In this document: piece by piece, positions 1 through 6,713 of the stretch | Layout: each line of letters begins with the position of its first letter | Numbering within the stretch: the first letter of the stretch is position 1 | Assembly: GCA_003235465.1 (NCBI GenBank) | Contig: QJWD01000334.1 | Coordinates: 1-11,412 of the forward strand | Length of the DNA stretch: 11,412 nucleotides | Reading direction: 5' to 3' | Source of the DNA: Nitrospirota bacterium | GTDB lineage: Bacteria > Nitrospinota > Nitrospinia > Nitrospinales > VA-1 | Notes under the pieces: model-generated | Database searches by the model: none | The model's input: the letters and a program-made list of their open reading frames with translations, nothing else | Told to the model about the DNA's origin: nothing | Made by a program: the position numbers and the translations under genes

Positions 1-326
1 CGTACGCCATCGAGATCGCTCCCTACAATGCGGACCTGCGCGTAACGATGGGTGAAACCCTGGTTTCGGCGGCGGAGGGTAAAATCACGCCGGAGGCGAA
101 GCGGTCGTTCGTGCAGGGGAGTGCCATAGACCCCGGGCATCCGGGCGTGCGCTATTACCTGGCGCTGGCGGATTACCAGGCGGGAAGGACGGAATCGGCC
201 TATCGCGCCTGGCGCGCCTTGGCGAAGGCCACCCCGCCCGCCGCGCCCTGGCAGAAGCGCGCCGAGAGCCGCCTCGCGGAGGCGCAGGTGGCCGTGGCCG
301 ACGCCGGCCAGACGAAGGTTCAGTAG
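1..326 (+). CDS. ccmI: CcmI/CycH-type cytochrome c maturation protein, C-terminal part (5' end outside window)
   Basis: Only the last 107 residues are visible, read from base 3 to a TAG at 324-326. The frame is open to the left edge, so the ATG at 48 is internal. The segment has the typical end of CcmI/CycH: a TPR-like stretch with 'APYNADLRVTMGETLV', then 'ITPEAKRSFVQGSAIDP', 'RYYLALADYQAG' and 'AYRAWRALAKATPPAAPW'. In this family the periplasmic TPR domain binds the C-terminus of apocytochrome c and presents it to the CcmF/H haem ligation complex. That role is family knowledge; what I see is the motif pattern. The rest of the ccm cluster would be expected to the left. A plain TPR protein is the alternative, but the 'ITPEA...ALDP...RYYL..A..QAG....A...W..L' spacing is characteristic of CcmI. 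Confidence 0.8.
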   Translation, partial: YAIEIAPYNADLRVTMGETLVSAAEGKITPEAKRSFVQGSAIDPGHPGVRYYLALADYQAGRTESAYRAWRALAKATPPAAPWQKRAESRLAEAQVAVADAGQTKVQ

Positions 327-353
327 GCTACTCGAAGTTTCCGATTCCCACCC

Positions 354-3300
354 TCACTCGCTTCCAGGCAAAGGCGAGGGCGCGCCTGCCGGCGAGGCCA
401 CCGGCGCCCTCGAACTGCTCAGGTTCATCAGGCAGGGGATGAGCACCAGGGTGAACACGGTGCTGAGAAACAGCCCGGACAGGATCACCACGCCGATGCC
501 GCGATAGATCTCGCTCCCCGCCCCGGGCACCACCACCAGCGGCATCAATCCGAAAATACTCGTCAGCGAACTCATGAAGATCGGCCGGATGCGCGTCTCG
601 ACGCTGTCGAGGATCGCTTCTTCGGGCGCCATTCTGTTCTCGCGCATGTTTTTCAGGCCCTGGTGGATGAGCAGGATCGCGTTATTGACCACCACGCCGA
701 CGAGGATGATGAAACCCAGCATGGTGAGCACGTCGAGCGGTTGCAACACAAAGCGGTTGAGGAGCCACAGCCCGAACACGCCGCCGACGGCGGCCATCGG
801 CACGCTCAGCATGATGATGAGCGGGTAGCCCCAGTGCTGAAACAGCACCGTGAGGAGAAGGTAGGTGATGAGCACCGCCAGCAGGAAATTGCCGGACATG
901 GCGGCGCGGGTTTTCTCCAGCTTGTCGGCGTTGCCGGTGAGCAGGATGGAGTAGCCGCCGGTCAGGGTGCCGTCGTCCTCGAGCGGCTTGATGATTTCGC
1001 TCCGCACCAGGTCGATGCCTTCTTCGAGCGGCATGGCGTCCGGCGGCACCACCTCGAGGGTGATGGAGCGGGAGCGCTCGTAATGCTGAATCTGTTCCGA
1101 ACTCACCGTCTCGTTCAGGCGGGCGACGCTCGCGAGCGGCACGGTGGTTCCCTTGCGGGTGAAGACGATCATTTTCCCCAGGTCCTGGGTTTTCCGCACG
1201 TCCTCTTCCCGGCTTTTCAGGATCAAATCGATGCCGTCGCGCGGCAGGTAGGGGACGTCCAGCCGGTCCCGGTCCATATACACTTCATCGGCGAACACGC
1301 CGTCGATCAGTGCTGAAACGGAGTAGCCGAGTTCGGTGACGTTCACGTCCATTTCCGCCGCCTCCCGCCAGCGCGGCAGAAGCTGAATTTGCGGCTGCCC
1401 GAGCTCCAGCCCGGGGATGGGGCGGATCTGCGCATCCGGCATGAGCTTCTTCAATTTGAAAAACGCGTTCTGGGCGATGAGGGAAAGTTTTGCGAGATCC
1501 GGCCCCTGGATGTTGATTTCGATGCCGCGTGAACCGCGAAACGCGCCGGTGAGCAGGGACAACTGGCGGATGACGGCGATCATGCCGGGCACGTTGCCGA
1601 GCTCTTTCTTCAGCACCGGAATGAGGTCGCGCGCGCGCTTCGGATCCTTGGCCTTGACGACGGTGAACAGGCGGCTTCCACGGCCGATGAAGAGAAAATT
1701 GCGCACCGCCGGCCCGTCCAGCTTCTTTTCCTCCTCGCTGCCTGGCATGGCTTCCCAGTACGGCCGGTAGATTTCCTCCATCCTGTTGCCGATGCGGTGC
1801 ATTTCCTGGATGTTGTAACCCTGCGGCGGAATCATCATGCCGATGATGACGTTCTGATCGCCCTCGGGCAGGTACTCCGTCTTCGGCATCATGAGCCAGG
1901 CGGCGGCAACCGGGACGGTGGTGAGAACGATGACGATGGCCCACTGGAGCGCGCGCGAACGGAACAATTTTTTAAGGCCCCATATAATCAGGTCACTGAA
2001 GCCGCCGGCCAGGGCGTACAGGCCGAACAGGTTTCTCGCCCACGCGCGAAGACCGGTGGTCCTGGCCCGTGGATGCATCGATTCGTAACCGAGCAGCTTG
2101 TTGCTGAGCACGGGGATGACCAGGATGCTGACCGCCATCGACAACGTCACCGCCGCGCTGATGGCGACGGCGATATCGCGAAACAGCTGCCCCGCCTCCT
2201 CCTCTATGAACAGGACGGGGATGAACACCACCAGCGTGGTCAGGGTGGTGGCGATGATGGCGCCCCACACCTCGCTGGTTCCGTCTAGCGCCGCCTGGTA
2301 GGAACTCTTGCCCATCTGCCGGTGCCGGTAAATGTTTTCGAGGACGATGATCGACGCGTCGACGACCATGCCCACGGCGAAGGCCATGCCCGCCAGCATG
2401 ATGACGTTGATCGTCCGCCCCATCAGGGTGATGACGAGGAACGAGCCGATGACGCTGATCGGGATGGCGAGGGCGATCACCAGGGTGCTGTAGAGGCTCC
2501 TGAGGAAGAGGAGGAGAATCGCCGTTGCGAATACCGCGCCCAGGAGCAGGTTGGTCTGGACCATGTCTATGGACCGGGAGATGTATTCGGTCTTGTCGGC
2601 GGTTTGCACGAGGTGCAGGCCCATCGGGTGCAGCAAATGCTCATTCAGGTCGGCCTGCACGCGCTTCAGTTCCTTCATCACGGTGAGGGCGTTCGAGCCC
2701 AGCTCGCGGCGCGCGTTGATGGCGATGCCCGGCAGGCCGTTGTGCCTGACATAGGAGCGGAGCTCATCGTAATCGACGCGGACTTCGGCGACATCCCTCA
2801 GGTAGACGGTGCGCCCGTCCACCTGCTGGAGGATGGCATTCTGGATGTCCTCGACGGTGCGGAATTCCCCCTCGGTGCGGATGATGTAGCGGCGTTTGCC
2901 CTCGTCGAAGTCGCCGCCGCTGATGTTGTGGTTCTGCCGGCGCAGCGCCTCGCGCAACTCGAAAATGCTTAAGCCCCGCTCGGCCAGGGCGTCCGGGTTG
3001 AAGGTGACGTGCACTTCCAGGGCGCTGCCGCCGATGACCTCGCTGTCCGAGACGCCGGAGATGCGCTCGAAGCGGGACTGGATCTTGTCCTCGGCGAAAT
3101 CGTGGTAGCGATACACGTCGATCTTGTCTTCCATTCCCGGCTGCGGCTGCAGAACGAACCAGGCGATGGGCCGGTCGGACACGTTGACAGTCTTGATGGT
3201 GGGCTCGTCGACGTCTTCCGGGTAGGAGGAGACCTGCTTGAGCGCATTGGAGGTGCGGACCAGAATTTCCTGAAGGTTGGCGCCGGTTTCAAAGGTCAGG

Positions 3301-3575
3301 AACACGTCGGCCTGCTGGGTCTGCGACAGGCTCTTCATTTCCACCAGGCCGACGATGGACTTCAGGTGCTTTTCCTGTTCGTCGACGATGTCGCGCTCCA
3401 CCTCTTCCGGGCTGGCCCCCGGCCATTTTGTGGTGACGGTGAGCTCGGGCTGGTTGACATCGGGAACGAGTTGCACGGGAATCCGAAGGAGCGACAGGAG
3501 ACCGAAAAGCAGCACCAGAACCACGCCCACCGCGACGGTGACGCCGTACTTAAGTGAACCTTCAATCCATTGCAT
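354..3575 (-). CDS. RND-superfamily efflux transporter permease (inner membrane)
   Basis: This 1073-residue protein has the full length expected of an AcrB/MdtB/CzcA-like proton-driven pump. Transmembrane helix 1 spans about residues 11-30, followed by the porter-domain signature 'TKWPGASPEEVERDI'. The first transmembrane block (about 340-500) contains 'AGMAFAVGMVVDASIIVLEN', with Asp406 as the expected proton-relay acid. A second large periplasmic loop follows, then the second block with 'VGVVVNNAILLIHQ', 'RIRPIFMSSLTSIFGLMPL' and a final helix ending 'LIPCLMNL'. The C-terminal tail is short and rich in Ala, Pro and Ser. The ATG lies 9 bases after the adaptor stop, with a modest AGG-type ribosome site, so the two genes should be co-transcribed and probably translationally coupled. 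Substrate is not evident. Only one acid is present where AcrB has Asp407-Asp408, so I do not assign an AcrB-like drug range. Confidence 0.93.
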   Translation of the reverse strand: MQWIEGSLKYGVTVAVGVVLVLLFGLLSLLRIPVQLVPDVNQPELTVTTKWPGASPEEVERDIVDEQEKHLKSIVGLVEMKSLSQTQQADVFLTFETGANLQEILVRTSNALKQVSSYPEDVDEPTIKTVNVSDRPIAWFVLQPQPGMEDKIDVYRYHDFAEDKIQSRFERISGVSDSEVIGGSALEVHVTFNPDALAERGLSIFELREALRRQNHNISGGDFDEGKRRYIIRTEGEFRTVEDIQNAILQQVDGRTVYLRDVAEVRVDYDELRSYVRHNGLPGIAINARRELGSNALTVMKELKRVQADLNEHLLHPMGLHLVQTADKTEYISRSIDMVQTNLLLGAVFATAILLLFLRSLYSTLVIALAIPISVIGSFLVITLMGRTINVIMLAGMAFAVGMVVDASIIVLENIYRHRQMGKSSYQAALDGTSEVWGAIIATTLTTLVVFIPVLFIEEEAGQLFRDIAVAISAAVTLSMAVSILVIPVLSNKLLGYESMHPRARTTGLRAWARNLFGLYALAGGFSDLIIWGLKKLFRSRALQWAIVIVLTTVPVAAAWLMMPKTEYLPEGDQNVIIGMMIPPQGYNIQEMHRIGNRMEEIYRPYWEAMPGSEEEKKLDGPAVRNFLFIGRGSRLFTVVKAKDPKRARDLIPVLKKELGNVPGMIAVIRQLSLLTGAFRGSRGIEINIQGPDLAKLSLIAQNAFFKLKKLMPDAQIRPIPGLELGQPQIQLLPRWREAAEMDVNVTELGYSVSALIDGVFADEVYMDRDRLDVPYLPRDGIDLILKSREEDVRKTQDLGKMIVFTRKGTTVPLASVARLNETVSSEQIQHYERSRSITLEVVPPDAMPLEEGIDLVRSEIIKPLEDDGTLTGGYSILLTGNADKLEKTRAAMSGNFLLAVLITYLLLTVLFQHWGYPLIIMLSVPMAAVGGVFGLWLLNRFVLQPLDVLTMLGFIILVGVVVNNAILLIHQGLKNMRENRMAPEEAILDSVETRIRPIFMSSLTSIFGLMPLVVVPGAGSEIYRGIGVVILSGLFLSTVFTLVLIPCLMNLSSSRAPVASPAGAPSPLPGSE
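375..412. repeat. Inverted repeat at the 3' end of the RND permease gene
   Basis: CGAGGGCGC (375-383) and GCGCCCTCG (404-412) pair perfectly over 9 bp, and a smaller GCCT/AGGC hairpin lies inside the loop. It is in the codons for the low-complexity tail of the permease, just before its stop, and also 48 bases past the ccmI stop. No T-run follows on either strand. The 27-base gap between the two convergent genes has no terminator, so this stem is the only candidate structure for ending or shielding either transcript. Confidence 0.35.
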
Positions 3576-3584
3576 GGTGCCTGC

Positions 3585-4964
3585 CTAGTGGCTCGGGGGT
3601 TGTTGGATTTCTACTGTAGCACCGGGGCGGAGCCGTTCGTTGCCGTGCACCACCACCCAATCGTTTTCCTTGAGCTCGCCGTCGGTGGGCGAGATGGCGA
3701 TCAGGCTGTCGAGGGAGACGCCCGGTTCGACGGTGATCTTGTTTGCGGAATGCGATTTGTCCTCGTTCTCGCTGATCTTCCAGATGATGGTGGCGAAGGG
3801 GGAGCGGACGAGGGCGTCCTTGGGCGCGTAGAGCAGGCTCGCCCCTTTCGCGGGGCTCTTGAATTCGACCCTGGCCAGCATGCCGACGGCGATTTCGAAT
3901 TTGGGGTTGTCGATCTGCACGCGGACGGGAAAGGTGCGCGAAGCGGGGTCGCCCGAATGAATTTTTTCGATGACCTTGCCTTCGTACACGCGCGCGGGTT
4001 TGCCCGGGGTTTGCGATTCCAGCGTCACCCGGGCCTTCATTCCCGTCTGCACCAGGCCGAACTGGGCCTGCGGCAAGTGCGCCTCCGCCTTCACCGGGTT
4101 GGAGGCGATGAGGGTGAACAGGGGATCGCCCTTCTCCAGCCATTGCCCGACTTCGGTCTGCTTTTTCACCAGGAAACCGGCGAACGGGGCGCGGGTGGTT
4201 CCGCGCCGGATCTGGTCGCTGATGATCTCGATCCGGGCGCTGGCGGCGTTCAGGTTGGCTTCCTCCTGTTCGATCTGCTCGATGCGCGGGCCGGCGACGA
4301 GTTCGTCGAGCTGGGCCTGCTTTTCATTGAACAGTTCGCGCGCCCTTTCCGCCTGGGCGCGGGCGTTGTCGTAATCGTTGACGCTCAGCACGCCCTCGTC
4401 GTGCAGGGTTTTCGTGCGCTTGAGTTCGCTGTCGGCGAGCGCCAGGCTGACCTCGGCCTGCTTGAGCGCGGCGCGCGCCGCCCCCACCACTTCCGGCCGG
4501 GTGCCGGTTTTGAGTTCCTTGAGGCGCTGGGCCACGCGGCCCTTTTCTGCTTCGGCCAGATCCAGCTCGAGCTTGAGGGGGTGCGTGTCCATGGCGGCGA
4601 TGGCTTTCCCCTCCTGGATGAATTCTCCCTCGTTGTAAAAATATTTTTCGATGCGCCCGTCGATCTCGGCGGCGAGGGTGGTGACGGCCCAGGGCAGGAT
4701 GGTGGCGGGCAGTTCGATTTTTTCCTGCTGGGCGAGCTTCTTGACCTGAACCACCGCGACCGGCACGGGCTTGTCTTTTTCTTTCTCCTTGGACTTGTCG
4801 GCGGCGACCGGGTTTTCGCATGCAAAGAGCAGCGGGAGAAGGAACAACAGGCAAAAGCCCGATAGCCCCAGGCGGCGCTCCTGTGTGCGGTGGTCTAACC
4901 GGGCGATGCGCTTGAGTGGTGGCGGTTCCGGTAAAACTTGACGATCCATTTGCGGTGTGGGCAT
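3585..4964 (-). CDS. RND efflux periplasmic adaptor (membrane fusion protein), predicted lipoprotein
   Basis: This HlyD/AcrA-type adaptor is 459 residues from the first ATG. A hydrophobic run (about 36-48) ends in the lipobox 'LFAC', giving lipidated Cys49 and inner-membrane anchoring. A charged linker (56-66) follows. The two halves of the lipoyl domain are at about 95-126 ('AAEIDGRIEKYFYNEGEFI') and 255-287 ('TRAPFAGFLVKKQTEVGQWL'). Between them is a long alpha-helical hairpin carrying the internal repeat 'TGTRPEVVGAARAALKQAE' / 'AGPRIEQIEQEEANLNAA'. The beta-barrel and membrane-proximal domains fill the rest. It links the permease encoded just downstream to an outer-membrane channel not encoded here. 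The start is uncertain: the N-terminus before the hydrophobic run is unusually long and no Shine-Dalgarno precedes the ATG at 4964 or the next in-frame ATG at 4949. An AGGAG lies within the reading frame shortly before the hydrophobic run. Confidence 0.9.
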   Translation of the reverse strand: MPTPQMDRQVLPEPPPLKRIARLDHRTQERRLGLSGFCLLFLLPLLFACENPVAADKSKEKEKDKPVPVAVVQVKKLAQQEKIELPATILPWAVTTLAAEIDGRIEKYFYNEGEFIQEGKAIAAMDTHPLKLELDLAEAEKGRVAQRLKELKTGTRPEVVGAARAALKQAEVSLALADSELKRTKTLHDEGVLSVNDYDNARAQAERARELFNEKQAQLDELVAGPRIEQIEQEEANLNAASARIEIISDQIRRGTTRAPFAGFLVKKQTEVGQWLEKGDPLFTLIASNPVKAEAHLPQAQFGLVQTGMKARVTLESQTPGKPARVYEGKVIEKIHSGDPASRTFPVRVQIDNPKFEIAVGMLARVEFKSPAKGASLLYAPKDALVRSPFATIIWKISENEDKSHSANKITVEPGVSLDSLIAISPTDGELKENDWVVVHGNERLRPGATVEIQQPPSH

Positions 4965-4995
4965 TCGGCGAATTTGTGGTTTTGGCTGTAATCGG

Positions 4996-5004
4996 ATTCT
5001 AACA
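4996..5004 (-). promoter_or_regulatory. Extended -10 promoter candidate for the RND efflux operon
   Basis: On the minus strand this reads TGTTAGAAT: a TG dinucleotide, one base, then TAGAAT, which matches TATAAT at five of six positions. It sits in a conspicuously AT-rich island (about 4970-5070) within GC-rich DNA. Transcription would start near 4989, leaving a leader of about 25 bases to the ATG at 4964. No good -35 hexamer lies 16-18 bases upstream, as expected for an extended -10 promoter. A TTGACG further upstream is too far away to pair with it. Confidence 0.4.
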
Positions 5005-5075
5005 TTATTTTTGCCCCGCCGATGTTAAATTCGTCAACTAAAACTAGCTGATTTTATGGCGTTTAGCTCTTTGGA

Positions 5076-5100
5076 GGGGGGTGGGGTGGGCGTCCCGGGG
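5076..5100 (+). promoter_or_regulatory. G-quadruplex motif upstream of the RND operon
   Basis: The plus strand has four runs of three or more G separated by loops of 1, 1 and 6 bases (six G, T, four G, T, three G, CGTCCC, four G). This satisfies the standard four-tract quadruplex pattern. It lies about 75 bases upstream of the extended -10 box of the efflux operon, on the strand that is template for that operon. The rest of the 281-base gap (4965-5245) shows no gene and no convincing terminator for gdhA; it only has further G/C-rich tracts on both sides. Confidence 0.45.
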
Positions 5101-5245
5101 CGGGCCGGTTTGATGTTATTGGAGGGATTTTTGTTCAAATTACAGGGTGATGGGCGGCGGTGGATGGGAGCGGTTTAGAGCGGCCGGGAAAGTAAAAAAA
5201 GGGGCGGGGCAGGGGGCAAAATTTTTCGGCCCGCGTGCGAGGGGG

Positions 5246-6601
5246 TTACACGACGCCGTAGGCGAGCATGGCGTCGGCCACCTTGACGAAGCCCGCGATG
5301 TTCGCGCCCCTCACGTAGTCCACGTAGCCGTTGCTCTTGCCGTGGAGAACGCACTTTTCGTGAATCCTGCCCATGATGACTTTCAGCCGGCTTTCCAGTT
5401 CCTCGTGGGACCAGGCCATGCGGATGCTGTTCTGCGTCATCTCCAGGCCGGACACGGCGACGCCGCCGGCGTTCGAGGCCTTGCCCGGCCCGAACAGGAT
5501 CTTGGCGTTTTGCAGCACTTCGAGCGCGTCGGCGGTGGTGGGCATGTTGGCGCCCTCGGCGACGCCCACGCAGCCGTTCTGAATGAGTTCCTTGGCATCG
5601 ATGACGTTGATCTCGTTCTGCGTCGCGCAGGGAAAGGCTAGCTGGCAGGGAACGTTCCACGGCTTTTCGCCGCGATGAAAGTCGACATGGTATTTCTTGG
5701 CGTACTGCGAAATGCGGCCGCGCTTGATGTTCTTGAGTTCCATCAGGTAATTGAGTTTTTCCTCGTCGATGCCGCCGGGGTCGTGCACGAAGCCCGACGA
5801 ATCGGACATGGTGAGGACCTTCGCCCCGAGCTGGATGAGTTTGAGCGCGGTGAACTGGGCCACGTTGCCGGAACCGGAAACGGTGCAGACCTTGCCGCGC
5901 AGGCTTTCGCCGCGGTGCTTGAGCATCTCATCCATGAAGTAGGCGCAGCCGAAGCCGGTGGCTTCCTTGCGGATCTCGCTGCCGCCGAAGGCCAGGCCCT
6001 TGCCGGTCATGGCGCCGGTGAACTCGTTTTTAAGGCGCTTGTACTGGCCGTAGAGGTAGCTGATCTCCCTCGCGCCGACGCCGATGTCGCCGGCGGGCAC
6101 GTCGACGTTTTCGCCGATGTGCTTGGCGAGTTCGGTCATGAACGACTGGCAGAAGCGCATGACCTCGTCATCGGATTTGTTCTTGGGGTTGAAGTCCGAA
6201 CCGCCTTTCGCCGCGCCCATGGGCAGCGAAGTCAGGCTGTTCTTGAAGATCTGCTCGAAGCCGAGGAACTTGAGGATGCTCAGGTTGACGGTGGGATGAA
6301 AGCGCAGCCCGCCCTTGTAGGGGCCGATGCAATTGTTGAACTGGACGCGGTAACCCCGGTTGGTGCGCACCTGGCCCTTGTCGTCTTTCCAGCAGACGCG
6401 GAATATGATGATGCGGTCCGGCTCGGTCAGCCGTTCGAGGATTCGTTCGCGCAGGTAGCGCGGGTTCTGGTTGGCGAAGGGGATAAGGTGGATCATCACC
6501 TCCTTGACGGCTTGGTGGAATTCCGTTTCGCCGGGGTTGCGCCGCCTGAGCCCTTTCATGAACTCTTCCAGCGTGATCTCCGCTTTAACCGATTTTACCA
6601 C
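5246..6601 (-). CDS. gdhA: NADP-dependent glutamate dehydrogenase
   Basis: Makes glutamate from 2-oxoglutarate, ammonium and NADPH; cytoplasmic, normally a hexamer. With the GTG start chosen here it is 451 residues, close to the 447 of E. coli GdhA. Substrate domain: 'GPYKGGLRFHP' (about 93-103) and 'LPMGAAKGGSDFNP', with catalytic Lys132. 'VPAGDIGVGAREI' carries the second catalytic residue, Asp172. The Rossmann domain has 'VSGSGNVAQ' (about 241-249) and then 'SDSSG', the pattern of NADP-preferring enzymes. 'GPGKASNAGGVAVSGLEM' is near the C-terminus. Start: the first in-frame ATG is at 6646, but it has no ribosome site and would begin only about 10 bases after the likely transcription start. 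The GTG at 6601 has AAGGAG seven bases upstream (6609-6614) and gives an N-terminus that aligns with E. coli. Single gene, apparently with its own promoter. Confidence 0.96.
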   Translation of the reverse strand: MVKSVKAEITLEEFMKGLRRRNPGETEFHQAVKEVMIHLIPFANQNPRYLRERILERLTEPDRIIIFRVCWKDDKGQVRTNRGYRVQFNNCIGPYKGGLRFHPTVNLSILKFLGFEQIFKNSLTSLPMGAAKGGSDFNPKNKSDDEVMRFCQSFMTELAKHIGENVDVPAGDIGVGAREISYLYGQYKRLKNEFTGAMTGKGLAFGGSEIRKEATGFGCAYFMDEMLKHRGESLRGKVCTVSGSGNVAQFTALKLIQLGAKVLTMSDSSGFVHDPGGIDEEKLNYLMELKNIKRGRISQYAKKYHVDFHRGEKPWNVPCQLAFPCATQNEINVIDAKELIQNGCVGVAEGANMPTTADALEVLQNAKILFGPGKASNAGGVAVSGLEMTQNSIRMAWSHEELESRLKVIMGRIHEKCVLHGKSNGYVDYVRGANIAGFVKVADAMLAYGVV

Positions 6602-6608
6602 CGCATCG

Positions 6609-6614
6609 CTCCTT
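6609..6614 (-). promoter_or_regulatory. Shine-Dalgarno site deciding the gdhA start
   Basis: AAGGAG on the minus strand, seven bases before GTG (6599-6601). It lies inside the longer open frame that would start at the ATG at 6646, and it is the main reason for preferring the GTG. An out-of-frame ATG lies between the site and the GTG. Confidence 0.7.
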
Positions 6615-6660
6615 GGCTGGGGGGAAGGCCGGGAACTCGCGGCCATCGAGGTGTCTTTTC

Positions 6661-6666
6661 ATTTTA
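6661..6666 (-). promoter_or_regulatory. -10 box candidate for gdhA
   Basis: TAAAAT on the minus strand matches TATAAT at five of six positions, in an AT-rich island (about 6655-6680) between the penicillin-binding protein stop (6714) and gdhA. Predicted transcription start is near 6655, giving a leader of about 50 bases to the GTG at 6601. No strong -35 element is visible at 16-18 bases. Confidence 0.35.
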
Positions 6667-6713
6667 TTACTTATTGCGAGGCGAAGCGAGGGGGGAATTG
6701 AAACGCGGCGGGT

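Noticed and set aside
3570..4865. A 431-codon open frame on the plus strand opposite the adaptor gene
   Set aside because: Its product is low-complexity Gly/Asp/Leu/Phe-rich with no motif, and it mirrors a clear adaptor gene. GC-rich third positions create such antisense frames.
5009..5040. TTGACG as a -35 box for the RND operon
   Set aside because: The nearest good -10-like hexamers are 24 and 30 bases away, outside the workable spacing.
5190..5215. Second G-rich tract near the gdhA end as another quadruplex
   Set aside because: Only three adjacent G-tracts are present; the fourth is separated by a loop too long for the standard motif.
5191..5245. Possible terminator after gdhA (GCGGG...CCCGC followed by T-run)
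   Set aside because: The stem is only 5 bp with a loop of about 20 bases, too weak to call.
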